From Candidatus Flexifilum affinis (GTDB lineage Bacteria > Chloroflexota > Anaerolineae > Aggregatilineales > Phototrophicaceae): a stretch of DNA of 64,000 nt. Below are positions 16,676-25,383 of the stretch, piece by piece; position 1 is the stretch's first letter, and every line of letters begins with the position of its first letter. The translations under genes were made by a program, and so were the position numbers. A model generated the notes under the pieces. The model did not search any database. It had not been told where the DNA came from and saw only the letters and a program-made list of their open reading frames with translations. Location of the stretch: the NCBI GenBank assembly GCA_016713325.1, contig JADJPJ010000002.1:186001-250000 (forward strand), read 5' to 3'.

Positions 16676-17683
16676 TCAACCAACTCCTCTTTCACTTCCT
16701 GATTTCTGAGGGGTGGCCAGGCGGGCCAGGATCTGGCCGTCCTCGACGCGGACCTCGTACAGCGGCTGCTCGTAGGTCGCTGGACTATGCACGACGCGCC
16801 CATCGCGCATGTCGAACACCGATTGATGCCAGGGGCATTCAATGCATACGCCGTCCACCACGCGGCCTTCCTCAAGCGGGCCGCCGGCATGGCTGCACAC
16901 CGCGCCGATGATGTGGACAGTCTCGCCCTGCCGGAAGACCAGCAGCGGCACGTCGTCGATCTCGACGCGAATGGGTTTTGCCTCGGGGATGGTCTCCATG
17001 GCCGCGATCGGCGTCCAATCCTTCAGCTTCGCTTCGGGGACGTGATTTACGCCAACCCGGTGGCGATAGACCAGATCGCCGCCCAGCCAGGAACTAAGGG
17101 TGATCAGGATGAAACCGAACGCGCCGAACAACAGTGCCGTGCCCCGGTCTCCCTTCACCCGTGCCACCCCTGAGCGGATGTAGCACAACAGCGCCGCCGT
17201 ATTCAGCAGCCCATGCGCTGCGCCGTAGCTGGCCGCGTTCTGCTTGATCGCCGAATAGTCGGCAATCCCGGCGATGGCCGTTGGTCCGGCGCTCAGAATG
17301 CCGATCCAGGTCAGCAGGTTGGCTGCCTTGCGAATGCTGCGAAAGCCCGGCACTAACCCCAGCAGATCGAAGACGAAGCCCATCGACCAGCTTCCAATCG
17401 TGACATCGGTGAGGATCGGGTGCAGTGGATGTCCGAAGGGCTTGCCATGGAGAAGGTCGGCCACCTGGCGGGTGATCTCGGCTGCTACGGGAGGCTGTCC
17501 CTCGCCGATCAGCCGGCTGTGAATGCCGCGCGCAACCTCAAGGCTGATCCGTCGGAACGGCTCTGATCCGTCGATCAGCCGATCGAGCTCGGGGCGCCAC
17601 TGCTGCGGGTCCGATAGGGGATGGGGGGCTTTCGTCTGTTGAATTGGCAACTGCTCGTTCACGTTCATGCGCATCGGTTCCAT
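16676..17683 (-). CDS. DUF2231 membrane domain fused to a Rieske [2Fe-2S] domain
   Basis: 335 residues from the ATG at 17683; ATG at 17668 is an alternative start. The first ~75 residues are soluble. The DUF2231 membrane domain follows, with its hallmark 'GKPFGHPLHPILTDV' and four hydrophobic segments ('WSMGFVFDLLGLVPG', 'NLLTWIGILSAGPTAIAG', 'AAHGLLNTAALLCYI', 'TALLFGAFGFILITLSSWLGG'). The C-terminal Rieske domain binds [2Fe-2S] through C263-x-H265 ('CSHAGGP') and C283-x2-H286 ('CPWHQ'). This fusion is common in Chloroflexota and Actinobacteria and probably passes electrons at the membrane. The stop lies 2 nt before chaB. Confidence 0.9.
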   Translation of the reverse strand: MEPMRMNVNEQLPIQQTKAPHPLSDPQQWRPELDRLIDGSEPFRRISLEVARGIHSRLIGEGQPPVAAEITRQVADLLHGKPFGHPLHPILTDVTIGSWSMGFVFDLLGLVPGFRSIRKAANLLTWIGILSAGPTAIAGIADYSAIKQNAASYGAAHGLLNTAALLCYIRSGVARVKGDRGTALLFGAFGFILITLSSWLGGDLVYRHRVGVNHVPEAKLKDWTPIAAMETIPEAKPIRVEIDDVPLLVFRQGETVHIIGAVCSHAGGPLEEGRVVDGVCIECPWHQSVFDMRDGRVVHSPATYEQPLYEVRVEDGQILARLATPQKSGSERGVG

Positions 17684-17889
17684 TCCTGGGCGCTCGAATT
17701 CCCATTCTGACGCTACACCCCAACCAACCCAGGGACACCGCACGAGTGGCGGATACGTGCCCCCCTCCAACAGCCTATTTCGTTTTAGCACCCTTACCCT
17801 ATCGCGCTTTATCCGCGTGGGGCTTATGGCGCACTCGCAACTCGACTTGAATAGAGAATGCGATGAAATGAGCAGCGGAAGGAACGCTT

Positions 17890-18756
17890 ATGCAGGATCA
17901 ACCCAAACCTCCATTCCCGGAGCAGCACCAGCCCAAGCCCGGCGTCGAGGCCGATCTCGACCCGCGCCCCCGCTATCTGGCGCCAAACTATCGTGGCAGC
18001 GGCAAACTGGAAGGTAAGGTCGCGCTGATCACCGGCGGCGACTCTGGCATCGGCCGGGCGGTGGCCGTGCTGTTTGCGCGCGAGGGCGCCGATGTCGCTT
18101 TTACCCATCTGGCGGAGGAACTGACCGACGCTCGGGAGACCTCGGACGCCATCACCGCCGAGGGACGTGCAGCGCTGCCCATCGAGTGTGACGTGACGGA
18201 GTTCGCCGAATGCCAGAGCGCCGTCGCGCAGACGGTCCAGCGTTTCGGCCATCTCGATATCCTGGTGAACAATGCCGCCTACCAGCAGCACGTCGACCGA
18301 ATCGAAGACCTGTCCCTTGAACAGTGGGAGCGCACCTACAGAACTAACATCTTTGGCTACTTCTACATGGTGAAAGCGGCCATCGGTCATTTGAAAGCCG
18401 GTAGCGTGATTATCAACACCGGGTCGGTGACCGGCCTGGAGGGGAGCAAAGCCCTGCTGGACTATGCCTCCACCAAGGGGGCGATCCACACTTTCACCAA
18501 GGCCCTTGCTCAGCATCTGGTTGACCGCCAGATCCGTGTCAACTGTGTGGCGCCTGGCCCCGTCTGGACGCCTTTGAATCCCAGTGACCAGCCGTCGGAA
18601 AAGGTCGCCAAATTCGGCTCAGACGTCCCTTACAAGCGTCCCGCACAGCCGGAGGAGATGTCGCCGGCCTACGTCTATTTTGCCTCCGCGGCCGATTCCA
18701 GTTACGTCACCGGCGAGGTGCTCACGCTGCTTGGCGGCGAGACCATGGCCGGCTAA
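17890..18756 (+). CDS. SDR family oxidoreductase (YghA-like)
   Basis: 288 residues; a classical NAD(P)-dependent short-chain dehydrogenase with the long Pro-rich N-terminus of the YghA/general-stress subgroup ('PPFPEQHQPKPGVEADLDPRP'). Motifs: cofactor loop GGDSGIG (about 49-55), 'NNAAYQ' (NNAG variant), catalytic Ser-Tyr-Lys in 'GSVTGLEG' and 'YASTKGA', and 'NCVAPGPVWTPL'. The start ATG follows GGAAGGAA. Homologues reduce aldehydes or ketones; many are stress-induced. It lies ahead of two ferritin-like DUF892 genes on the same strand. Confidence 0.93.
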   Translation: MQDQPKPPFPEQHQPKPGVEADLDPRPRYLAPNYRGSGKLEGKVALITGGDSGIGRAVAVLFAREGADVAFTHLAEELTDARETSDAITAEGRAALPIECDVTEFAECQSAVAQTVQRFGHLDILVNNAAYQQHVDRIEDLSLEQWERTYRTNIFGYFYMVKAAIGHLKAGSVIINTGSVTGLEGSKALLDYASTKGAIHTFTKALAQHLVDRQIRVNCVAPGPVWTPLNPSDQPSEKVAKFGSDVPYKRPAQPEEMSPAYVYFASAADSSYVTGEVLTLLGGETMAG

Positions 18757-18814
18757 TTTTCCAGCGCGTGTCTGAATAATTCCGCGCAGACGAGCGAGTC
18801 TGGGGAGACCACTC

Positions 18815-19822
18815 ATGCACAACCTTCAGAATCTTTATGTGGAGCAGCTGCGAGATATCTATGACGCCGAAACGCAACTGGTCAGCGCTCTGCCCAGGAT
18901 GGCGCAGTCGGCTGTTTCGCGTCAGTTGCAGCAGGCCTTTGTACAGCACCTCAATCAGACTCGTCTGCACGTCCAGCGGTTGGAAGAGGTGTTTCTGGGA
19001 TTGAAGACCAACCCCTATGGCGAGACGTGTGAGGCCATGCGAGGGTTGATCCGTGAAGGCGAGAAAATCATGCAGCGCGACAGGAGCGCCAGCGTGCGGG
19101 ATGCCGCTCTGATCGCTGCGGCTCAGCGGGTCGAGCACTACGAGATCGCCGCCTATGGCACAGTCTGCGTCTATGCCGACGAACTGGACGATGCCACGGG
19201 GAGGCGGCTGCTGAGCGACACGCTCAGCGAGGAACAGAAGACCGACATCATACTCGGCGAGCTGGCCGAAGAGGTCATTACGCCCGATCCGCTGGTGAAG
19301 CCTCAGCCGCCAGGACTCGCCGCTCTGTATCACGACTTTTCCAGTGCTCGCGCCACGATCGAAGCGTTGGTGGACGCCGGCATCGGCCATGAGCGGCTGA
19401 GCCTGATCGCGAACTACAGGGATGAGAGATATGCCGCCGTCATCCAAACGATGAGGCTCAGCGACGAGACGGTGACTTCGCCCACGAGTAAAGAGGGCGC
19501 GGGCTTTGGCGCCATCGTCGGGGCGCTGGCTGGCCTGGGGATCGCGCTGATTCCTGGCGTTGGCGGCTTTGTCGTGACCGGTGCGGCGGGGGCAGCCCTC
19601 TTCGCCGGAATCGGCGCAGTTGCGGGCGTGGTCACGGGCGGACTGACAGCCGGGCTGATCGACATCGGCATTGATGAAGATCGTGCCGTAACCTACACCG
19701 AGGGACTGGGCAACGGTGGGGCGTTGGTCGTCGCCCACGTCGATGACATTGGTCGCGAGCAGGTCGAGACGATCATGCGTTGGTACAACCCGGCCGAGAT
19801 CCAGCCGATTGGACCCCAGTAG
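18815..19822 (+). CDS. DUF892 (YciE) ferritin-like domain fused to a glycine-zipper stress domain
   Basis: 335 residues. Residues 1-160 match the YciE/DUF892 ferritin-like four-helix bundle: 'LRDIYDAETQLVSALPRMA', 'HVQRLEEVF', 'CEAMRGLIREGE', 'DAALIAAAQRVEHYEIAAYGT'. The E and H residues of these helices are the expected di-metal ligands. Residues about 175-330 resemble the general-stress-protein 17M/heat-induced module: 'ARATIEALVDAGIGHERLSLIAN', then the glycine zipper 'GAIVGALAGLGIALIPGVGGFVVTG', which may insert in or associate with membranes. The fusion with a YciE module is unusual compared with the free-standing paralogue next door. The start at 18815 follows GGGGAG. The role is probably metal or oxidative stress protection. 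Confidence 0.88.
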   Translation: MHNLQNLYVEQLRDIYDAETQLVSALPRMAQSAVSRQLQQAFVQHLNQTRLHVQRLEEVFLGLKTNPYGETCEAMRGLIREGEKIMQRDRSASVRDAALIAAAQRVEHYEIAAYGTVCVYADELDDATGRRLLSDTLSEEQKTDIILGELAEEVITPDPLVKPQPPGLAALYHDFSSARATIEALVDAGIGHERLSLIANYRDERYAAVIQTMRLSDETVTSPTSKEGAGFGAIVGALAGLGIALIPGVGGFVVTGAAGAALFAGIGAVAGVVTGGLTAGLIDIGIDEDRAVTYTEGLGNGGALVVAHVDDIGREQVETIMRWYNPAEIQPIGPQ

Positions 19823-20006
19823 ACTGAGCTGCACCGCCCGCTCTTCCGCGCAGAATTTGGTCTTCTGGCCCAAGCTTTTATAGGTCATTCGGCTACGGCG
19901 ATTCAGCCGACATGGGCGTTCGCCTTTGTGACTGTCTGTGATGAAATGAGGAAGGAATGGCTCGCGACCATTCCTTATCCCGTTTGGCTTTTTGAGGAGG
20001 TTCCCT

Positions 20007-20495
20007 ATGCGCGACCTTCAGGAACTGTACGAGGAACAACTGCGCGACGTTTATGACGCCGAGCAGCAGCTTGTGAAGGCGCTGCCCAAGATGGCCCAGG
20101 CGGCCACTTCGAGGCAGTTGAAGTCGGCGTTCGAGCAGCACCTGGATCTGACCCGTCAGCACGTGCAGCGTCTGGAGCGGATCTTCAACACGCTCAACGC
20201 CCGGCCGCAGGGCGAAACCTGTGAAGCGATGCAGGGCCTGGTCAAGGAGGGCGAGGAAGTCATCAGTAAGGACGGCGACTCCGATGTGAAGGACGCCGCC
20301 CTGATCGCCGCGGCACAGCGGGTCGAGCATTACGAGATCGCATCCTATGGCACGCTCGTGGCCTATGCCCGGCAGCTTGCCCATGACGACGCCCAGGATA
20401 TCCTTGAGACGACCCTTCAGGAGGAAAAGGATACGGACAGCCAGTTGAGCGAGCTGGCGATGGGTTCGATCAACAAACGGGCGAATGCTCACTAG
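20007..20495 (+). CDS. yciE: Ferritin-like DUF892 protein
   Basis: 162 residues; a free-standing DUF892 domain. ATG at 20007 with an AGGAGG eight nucleotides upstream is decisive for the start. Motifs: 'LYEEQLRDVYDAEQQLVKALP', 'HVQRLERIFNTLNARP', 'CEAMQGLVKEGEEVI', 'DAALIAAAQRVEHYEIASYGT' and 'QEEKDTDSQLSELA'. It is closely similar to the N-terminal half of the gene at 18815, pointing to a tandem duplication in which one copy gained or kept a C-terminal stress module. A strong terminator follows. Confidence 0.93.
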   Translation: MRDLQELYEEQLRDVYDAEQQLVKALPKMAQAATSRQLKSAFEQHLDLTRQHVQRLERIFNTLNARPQGETCEAMQGLVKEGEEVISKDGDSDVKDAALIAAAQRVEHYEIASYGTLVAYARQLAHDDAQDILETTLQEEKDTDSQLSELAMGSINKRANAH

Positions 20496-20533
20496 GCGCA
20501 CCCCCAGGTACATCATCTGTTGACCGTTTCTCC

Positions 20534-20580
20534 AAAAAGGGGCGGCTCGGTGGGTCGCGACACGCCGAGCCGCCCCTTTC
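20534..20580 (+). terminator. Rho-independent terminator after the DUF892 gene
   Basis: A 12-bp perfect stem (GGGGCGGCTCGG at 20539-20550 / CCGAGCCGCCCC at 20565-20576), flanked by AAAAA on the left and TTT on the right. It lies 43 bp after the stop. The A and T flanks would allow function in both directions. Confidence 0.8.
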
Positions 20581-20604
20581 GCTTAACCACGAGGAGGTCG
20601 AGAA

Positions 20605-20916
20605 ATGGACGATCGGGAGCATATTGACGCGGCAATTGAAGGAATTGTCGAGCAGATACGCAGTTACAGGTCGGAGATTGAGCGCCTGGATGCGTGTATC
20701 GACGATCTCAAGACGGAGCTGCGCGACTTGCTGGAGGCGCGCGGCGAAAGCTGGACAGATGCTGAAGGCTACGCCCGCGTCGTTTCCGACGGGGCGCGCA
20801 CGCACTACAAGGCCGATTCGCTGGACGAGCTGATCATCACCGATCCGCTGCGCTACGGATGGCTGCGCGACTATCGCATCACCTCGACGGTGCAGGGCCG
20901 CGTGCAGGTGAAGTAG
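20605..20916 (+). CDS. Small hypothetical coiled-coil protein
   Basis: 103 residues, ATG preceded by GAGGAGGTCGAGAA. The N-terminal half is a predicted coiled coil ('IEGIVEQIRSYRSEIERLDACIDDLKTELRDLLEARGESW'). The C-terminal half contains 'YARVVSDGARTHYKADSLDELIITDPLRYGWLRDYR', a mixed alpha/beta segment. The layout resembles phage or plasmid Mu-Gam-like and siphovirus-type small proteins of about 100 residues, but no family is certain. It sits after a terminator, so it probably has its own promoter, with the DUF421 gene 38 bp downstream. Confidence 0.65.
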   Translation: MDDREHIDAAIEGIVEQIRSYRSEIERLDACIDDLKTELRDLLEARGESWTDAEGYARVVSDGARTHYKADSLDELIITDPLRYGWLRDYRITSTVQGRVQVK

Positions 20917-20954
20917 CTGCCGCGTCGCGGCAGCCTCGAAGGGGTTTACAGTCC

Positions 20955-21500
20955 ATGTTATTCGACGGTTGGCAGAACATCTTCCGGGTACTCGTGATGG
21001 GTACGGCGAGTTACGTCGCTCTCATCGTTTTCCTGCGCCTTTCCGGTAAGCGCACACTGTCGAAGATGAACATGCTTGATTTCATTATCACCGTGTCGCT
21101 CGGTTCGGCCTTCGCGACCGTCACGCTGTCAAAAGATACTGCGCTGGCCGACGGCCTGACGGCGCTCGCTCTGCTCATTGCTCTACAGTATGGCGTGGCC
21201 TGGCTGTCCGTGCGCTCCAAACGGTTTCAGGAGCTGGTAAAAGGGGAGCCGGCGCTTCTTTTCTATCGCGGACACTATCTGAGCAAAACGATGATGACCG
21301 AACGCATCTCGCCGGAAGCGGTGCGCTTTGCAGCACGATCGCAGGGCGTTGATGATATGTCCACGCTGGGCGCCGTCATTCTGGAGACCGACGGCACATT
21401 CAGTGTTGTCCCCACATTCGAGGGCCGGGCCGGCAATGCGCTGGAGGATGTTCAATTGCCCGCTGCAATACAGGAGCACCCTGGCGGGAGCCGTCAGTAA
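20955..21500 (+). CDS. DUF421 (YetF-like) membrane protein
   Basis: 181 residues from the ATG at 20955. Three hydrophobic segments lie in the first 90 residues ('VLVMGTASYVALIVFLRLSG', 'MLDFIITVSLGSAFATV', 'GLTALALLIALQYGVAWL'). A cytoplasmic DUF421 domain follows with the family pattern 'KGEPALLFYRGHYLSKTMMTERISPEAVRFAARSQG' and 'LGAVILETDGTFSVV' (partial motifs shown). The family includes Bacillus YetF, a spore-germination- and stress-linked membrane protein. The gene is compact with its neighbours (38 bp upstream, 36 bp downstream), fitting a stress operon with the copper protein. Confidence 0.92.
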   Translation: MLFDGWQNIFRVLVMGTASYVALIVFLRLSGKRTLSKMNMLDFIITVSLGSAFATVTLSKDTALADGLTALALLIALQYGVAWLSVRSKRFQELVKGEPALLFYRGHYLSKTMMTERISPEAVRFAARSQGVDDMSTLGAVILETDGTFSVVPTFEGRAGNALEDVQLPAAIQEHPGGSRQ

Positions 21501-21536
21501 CTGCCCGAAAGGATCAACAAGAGAAAGGGAAGCAAA

Positions 21537-21905
21537 ATGCAGCACATGAGCCATCAAACGATGAGCGATGAGATGCTGCGCTGCATCGACAACTGTATGG
21601 AATGTCACCGTGTTTGCGTGGAGACTACCGCCCACTGTCTGCAAATGGGCGACAAGCATGCCGAGCAGAGCCACATCCGGCTGCTGCTGGACTGCGCCCA
21701 GATCTGCCAGACCAGCGCCGACTTCATGATCCGCGGCTCGGACTTACACGGGATGACCTGCGGCGTCTGCGCCGAGGTCTGCCAGCGCTGTGCTCAGGAT
21801 TGTGAGCGTCTGGACCCGGACGACAGTCAGATGCAGGCCTGCGCTGCCGCGTGCCGGCGCTGTGCTGCGTCCTGCGCCGAAATGGCCACCCGGAGCGGTG
21901 TGTAG
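21537..21905 (+). CDS. Cys-rich four-helix-bundle copper-binding protein (Csp/DUF326)
   Basis: 122 residues with 16 cysteines in CxxxC/CxxC arrays: 'CIDNCMECHRVC', 'DCAQIC', 'CGVCAEVCQRCAQDC' and 'CAAACRRCAASC'. This pattern is diagnostic of the four-helix copper-storage (Csp-like)/DUF326 family, which binds many Cu(I) ions in the core of the bundle. No signal peptide is visible, so it is likely a cytosolic Csp3-type protein. It follows the DUF421 gene by 36 bp. Likely role: copper buffering or protection, consistent with the Cu/Zn SOD gene encoded further along. Confidence 0.92.
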   Translation: MQHMSHQTMSDEMLRCIDNCMECHRVCVETTAHCLQMGDKHAEQSHIRLLLDCAQICQTSADFMIRGSDLHGMTCGVCAEVCQRCAQDCERLDPDDSQMQACAAACRRCAASCAEMATRSGV

Positions 21906-22220
21906 CGCCAGACGCGTTGACAGCCGGGGGACACCGCCCCCGGCTGATGCAGTTCCGTTTCCCCCTGAGTGGGCTCAAACCTGGACCGTGTCTACTACAA
22001 AAGACCCATAAGAAAACCCTTCTAACAACCCATTTGTGCTCCCTGCCACAGTGGTAGTCTCTGTAGAGCACTAGTTTTCAATGCGGTTGTCCGATTCTCT
22101 GTCGCCCACTCCAGCGAGCAGACCCAACCGGTATCCGTAAAAAACGCGATGACCGGGACGAGATGATTCTCTGGCGGTACAGGAGTCATCGGATCCCCAT
22201 GAATGCAGAGGATGTCGGCC
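21906..22220. other. Intergenic region, 315 bp
   Basis: It holds one terminator-like hairpin (21921-21946) and otherwise no gene that could be supported. The remainder is less GC-rich than neighbouring genes and probably carries the promoter of the dehydrogenase at 22221. No convincing -35/-10 pair was picked. Confidence 0.4.
21921..21946 (+). terminator. Hairpin after the copper-protein gene
   Basis: A 10-bp stem CAGCCGGGGG / CCCCCGGCTG with a 6-nt loop, 15 bp past the stop. Only a weak T tract follows, so termination strength is uncertain. Confidence 0.5.
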
Positions 22221-23198
22221 ATGACTGAAACAGTAGTCCTCCCCCGAACCCGCAGTGCCATACTCGCTTCACCCGGCGTATTCCATCACGCCAGCGTTCC
22301 CGAACGCCCACTTGCCCCGGATGAGGTGCGAATACGCCTCGAAGGCTGCGGCGTCTGTCGTTCGGATCTCGCCATGTGGAAGGGAACACCCCGGTTCAAC
22401 TATCCACTCGCGCCCGGCTCCCCTGGGCATGAAGGCTGGGGGCGCATCGAGGCGATCGGTTCGGATGTTATCGGCCTCAAGGCGGGCGACCGCGTGGCGG
22501 CGCTTTCTTCCCATGCCTATGCCGAACAGGACGTTGCCAAGGCCTCGCAAGTCGTCAAACTGCCGGCGGACTTCCGCGTGCCATATTTCCCTGCCGCGCC
22601 CCTGGGCTGTGCCATGAACGTCTTCGAGCGCAGTGATATCCGGTCCGGCATGAACGTGGCCATCGTCGGCCTCGGCTTCCTGGGCGTGATTCTGACGCGT
22701 CTTTGCGTGGAGGCCGGCGCGACGGTGATCGCCATCTCTCGCCGACCGCACGGGCTGGAACTGGCCCGGCAGGCTGGGGCAAAGCACGTCATCTCCCTGC
22801 AAGCCGACTCGGTCGTAGGGCAGGTCATTTCCCTGACCTGCGCTGGCGGGTGTGATGTCGTGATTGAAACGAAAGGTAGCGCTGAGTCACTCGATCTTGC
22901 GGCGCAAATGGTCACTGAGCGCGGCCGCCTGGTTACCGCCGGCAATTTCCAGGAGGGTCCGCAGCAGCCGAACATGCAGCTGCGGAACTGGCGTGGATGG
23001 GCGGCCATCAACGGCTATGAACGCGACCCGCAGCGCTGCCTCGCTGGCATCACGGCGGCGGTGGCGGCGGTTCGTCGAGGTGTCCTCGACCTGACAGAAC
23101 TGGTTGAGGTTTTTCCGCTGACCGAAATCGAGGAGGCGTTCCGTCTGACGGAGACGCGGCCCGCGGGATTTGTCAAAGCGGTGGTGGTGCCTTCATGA
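22221..23198 (+). CDS. Zinc-type alcohol dehydrogenase (MDR family)
   Basis: 325 residues from the ATG at 22221, with AGAGGA about 8 nt upstream; in-frame ATGs at 22203 and 22212 are less well placed. GroES-like part: 'GCGVCRSDLAMWKG' supplies a catalytic zinc Cys, and 'PGSPGHEGWGRI' the His-Glu. Rossmann part: 'VAIVGLGFLGVILTRLCVEAGA' (GxGxxG) and 'IETKGSAESLDLAAQMVTERGRLV'. The structural-zinc four-Cys loop of classical ADH is missing. Such enzymes in Chloroflexota and Cyanobacteria often sit beside a CgeB-like glycosyltransferase, exactly as here, suggesting a sugar or cyclitol substrate (inference). Confidence 0.9.
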   Translation: MTETVVLPRTRSAILASPGVFHHASVPERPLAPDEVRIRLEGCGVCRSDLAMWKGTPRFNYPLAPGSPGHEGWGRIEAIGSDVIGLKAGDRVAALSSHAYAEQDVAKASQVVKLPADFRVPYFPAAPLGCAMNVFERSDIRSGMNVAIVGLGFLGVILTRLCVEAGATVIAISRRPHGLELARQAGAKHVISLQADSVVGQVISLTCAGGCDVVIETKGSAESLDLAAQMVTERGRLVTAGNFQEGPQQPNMQLRNWRGWAAINGYERDPQRCLAGITAAVAAVRRGVLDLTELVEVFPLTEIEEAFRLTETRPAGFVKAVVVPS

Positions 23199-23262
23199 AC
23201 CGGCGCGCCATATGCCTGCTTCAGAGCTCGCTTTTCTATCAACAGCTTCAGGAAGGTCTGCC

Positions 23263-24345
23263 GTGAACATCGTCGTTCTAGGTCTATCGATCACGTCATC
23301 ATGGGGAAATGGGCATGCGACCACTTACCGGGGGCTGCTGAGAGAATTCTCGCGGCGTGGGCACCATGTCGTCTTTCTGGAGCGCGATGTTCCCTGGTAT
23401 GCGGCGCAGCGCGATCTGCCGAAACCGCCCTACTGCCAGACGATTCTTTACTGTGATTTCGACGAACTGGTGCAGCGCTACACCGCGCTGGTGCGCGACG
23501 CCGACATCGTGATGGTCGGCTCCTATGTGCCGGAAGGCGTCTCGGTTGGCCACTGGGTCAATGACGTTGCGCTGGGGACCACAGTCTTCTACGATATTGA
23601 CACGCCGGTCACGCTGTCGAAGCTGGAGCGTGAAGATTACGAGTATCTGACGCCGGAACTCATTCCACGCTTCGACCTGTATCTCAGCTTTACCGGCGGG
23701 CCTGTGCTGGAGACGCTTCAGCAGCGCTACGCCTCGCCCGACGCCCGACCGCTGTACTGCTCGGTCGATCCCGAACTGTACTATCCCGAGGGCACCGGCT
23801 TTCAATGGGACATCGGCTATATGGGCACCTACAGCGAGGACCGGCAAGCCGGCCTGGATAAACTGATGCTGGAGGCGGCCCGGCATTGGCCGCATGGCGG
23901 GTTTGTCGTTGCTGGTCCCCAGTACCCGGACAGCATCGTCTGGCCGAAGAACGTGGATCGTATCGAGCATCTGCCGCCGCAGGAACACCGGCAGTTCTAC
24001 AACCAGCAGCGCTTCACCCTGAATCTCACCCGTTCCGATGTGCGCCGGCTCGGTTACGCGCCAAGTGTGCGACTCTTCGAGGCTGCGGCCTGTGGAGTGG
24101 CGATCGTCAGCGATCACTGGCCGGGTATCGACAACTTTTTCACGCCAGGTAGAGAGATTCTGATCACCTATTCGTCGGATGAGACGCTGTACTACCTGCA
24201 CGACACCTCGCCCTCGCAGCGGCGCCGCATCGGTCAGCGGGCACGGCAGCGGGTGCTTCAACAGCACACCGCCGCACACCGCGCCCAGGAACTGGAGGCG
24301 TATCTGCTGGACAAGATGACGTCGCGCAAGCGCTCGATCGCCTGA
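23263..24345 (+). CDS. CgeB-like glycosyltransferase
   Basis: 360 residues. The start is GTG at 23263, preceded by GGAAGG; the longer frame from 23170 reads through the end of the dehydrogenase gene. N-terminal GT-B half: 'GLSITSSWGNGHATTYRGLLREFSRRGHHVVFLERD' (partial motif) and 'DIVMVGSYVPEG'. C-terminal half: 'DIGYMGTYSEDRQAGLDKLM', 'PPQEHRQFYNQQRFTLNLTRSDV' and 'SVRLFEAAACGVAIVSDHWPG', with 'YLHDTSPSQRRRIGQRARQRVL'. These are the DUF3880/CgeB spore-maturation glycosyltransferase motifs. It likely transfers a sugar to a surface component. It is paired with the dehydrogenase immediately upstream. Confidence 0.88.
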   Translation: MNIVVLGLSITSSWGNGHATTYRGLLREFSRRGHHVVFLERDVPWYAAQRDLPKPPYCQTILYCDFDELVQRYTALVRDADIVMVGSYVPEGVSVGHWVNDVALGTTVFYDIDTPVTLSKLEREDYEYLTPELIPRFDLYLSFTGGPVLETLQQRYASPDARPLYCSVDPELYYPEGTGFQWDIGYMGTYSEDRQAGLDKLMLEAARHWPHGGFVVAGPQYPDSIVWPKNVDRIEHLPPQEHRQFYNQQRFTLNLTRSDVRRLGYAPSVRLFEAAACGVAIVSDHWPGIDNFFTPGREILITYSSDETLYYLHDTSPSQRRRIGQRARQRVLQQHTAAHRAQELEAYLLDKMTSRKRSIA

Positions 24346-24390
24346 CCCGAGCAAAGCGCGACACTATCCAGGTTACCCAATCGCAGATAG

Positions 24391-24422
24391 CCCATCTGGC
24401 GTATGCCGGATGGGTCGTTTTC
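24391..24422 (+). terminator. Rho-independent terminator after the CgeB-like gene
   Basis: A 10-bp stem CCCATCTGGC / GCCGGATGGG with one G-U pair, a 4-nt loop GTAT, then TCGTTTTC. It lies 46 bp after the stop. Confidence 0.7.
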
Positions 24423-24463
24423 ATATACCCTCAACGGATTGAAAACGAATCTGGCCAAACACC

Positions 24464-25381
24464 ATGCTCCTCAAAACCGTCCTTGTCCCCATTGGGGACG
24501 CAATGCAATCCGAGACTGCCGTTCAGCAGGCCGCCACCGTCGCTGAAGCTTTCTCCGGAAAGGTGACTCTGCTTGGTATGTTGCAGCCGGGCGAGCAGGC
24601 CGAAGCCCAGGGGTTCATCGACCCGGTTGCCTGGAACGCCGCCCGGACGCGCAAGCACGCGGCTCTGACTGAAGTGGTGGCACGCCTGGAAGGCCAGGGT
24701 GTGCCGGTCGAGATGGAGATGCTGGACGTTTCCAGCGCGATGCAGGTGCTGCGCCATGTGGATGCGGGCCATTTTGACCTGGTGGTCGTCTCCGAGCAGG
24801 ACGCCGTACTTCGAGCCATGCTTCGCGAGATGCTGACGTATTCGTCCACGCCGATCTGTGTGGCGCGCGGTCCGGCTGGGACTCGCTTCCGTCGCATCAT
24901 GGTGCCCCTGGATGGTTCGCAGCGCGCTGAGTGCATGCTCCCCCTGGCGACCACCCTTGCCCAGTCGCTCGGCGCTACCCTGCTGCTCACGCACATCATC
25001 AAGGAACCTGAGATGCCGCAGCGTATGAGCCACAAAGCGGAAGATATTCAACTCGTCGAGCAGTTGCTCGACCGGAGCCAGCAGGAGAGCGAGCGGTATC
25101 TGAATGAGCTCGTCGCGCGTCTGCCCGTGCCGGCCGAGACGTACATTGCCGTGCACCAGAGCATCGCGACAGCGCTTCAGGACGTAATCCGTCAGCAGGC
25201 CATCGATCTGGTGGCGGTGTGCGCCCATGGGTATGTCGGGTTGCCCGAGCAGCCGCTCGGCGGAATCACCAACAGCTTGCTGGAGGCCAGCCCTGCATCG
25301 GTGCTGATTCGCCAGGACCTACCGTCTGCTCTGCCTCAGGCTGAATTCGAGGCCAATGGTCGCCATCCCGGAGGCGGCTGA
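24464..25381 (+). CDS. Tandem-domain universal stress protein
   Basis: 305 residues with two UspA domains (about 1-142 and 143-300). Domain 1: 'LLKTVLVPIGDAMQSETAVQQA' and 'HFDLVVVSEQD'. Domain 2: 'FRRIMVPLDGSQRAECMLPLA' and 'AIDLVAVCAHGYVGL', with the beta-strand/ATP-loop layout but only a partial G-2x-G-9x-G(S/T) motif ('GLPEQPLGGITNSLL'). Tandem USPs are usual in Chloroflexota. Only 2 nt separate its stop from the ATG of the glucan synthase, so the two genes are co-transcribed, tying a stress regulator to envelope glucan production. Confidence 0.92.
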   Translation: MLLKTVLVPIGDAMQSETAVQQAATVAEAFSGKVTLLGMLQPGEQAEAQGFIDPVAWNAARTRKHAALTEVVARLEGQGVPVEMEMLDVSSAMQVLRHVDAGHFDLVVVSEQDAVLRAMLREMLTYSSTPICVARGPAGTRFRRIMVPLDGSQRAECMLPLATTLAQSLGATLLLTHIIKEPEMPQRMSHKAEDIQLVEQLLDRSQQESERYLNELVARLPVPAETYIAVHQSIATALQDVIRQQAIDLVAVCAHGYVGLPEQPLGGITNSLLEASPASVLIRQDLPSALPQAEFEANGRHPGGG

Positions 25382-25383
25382 GC

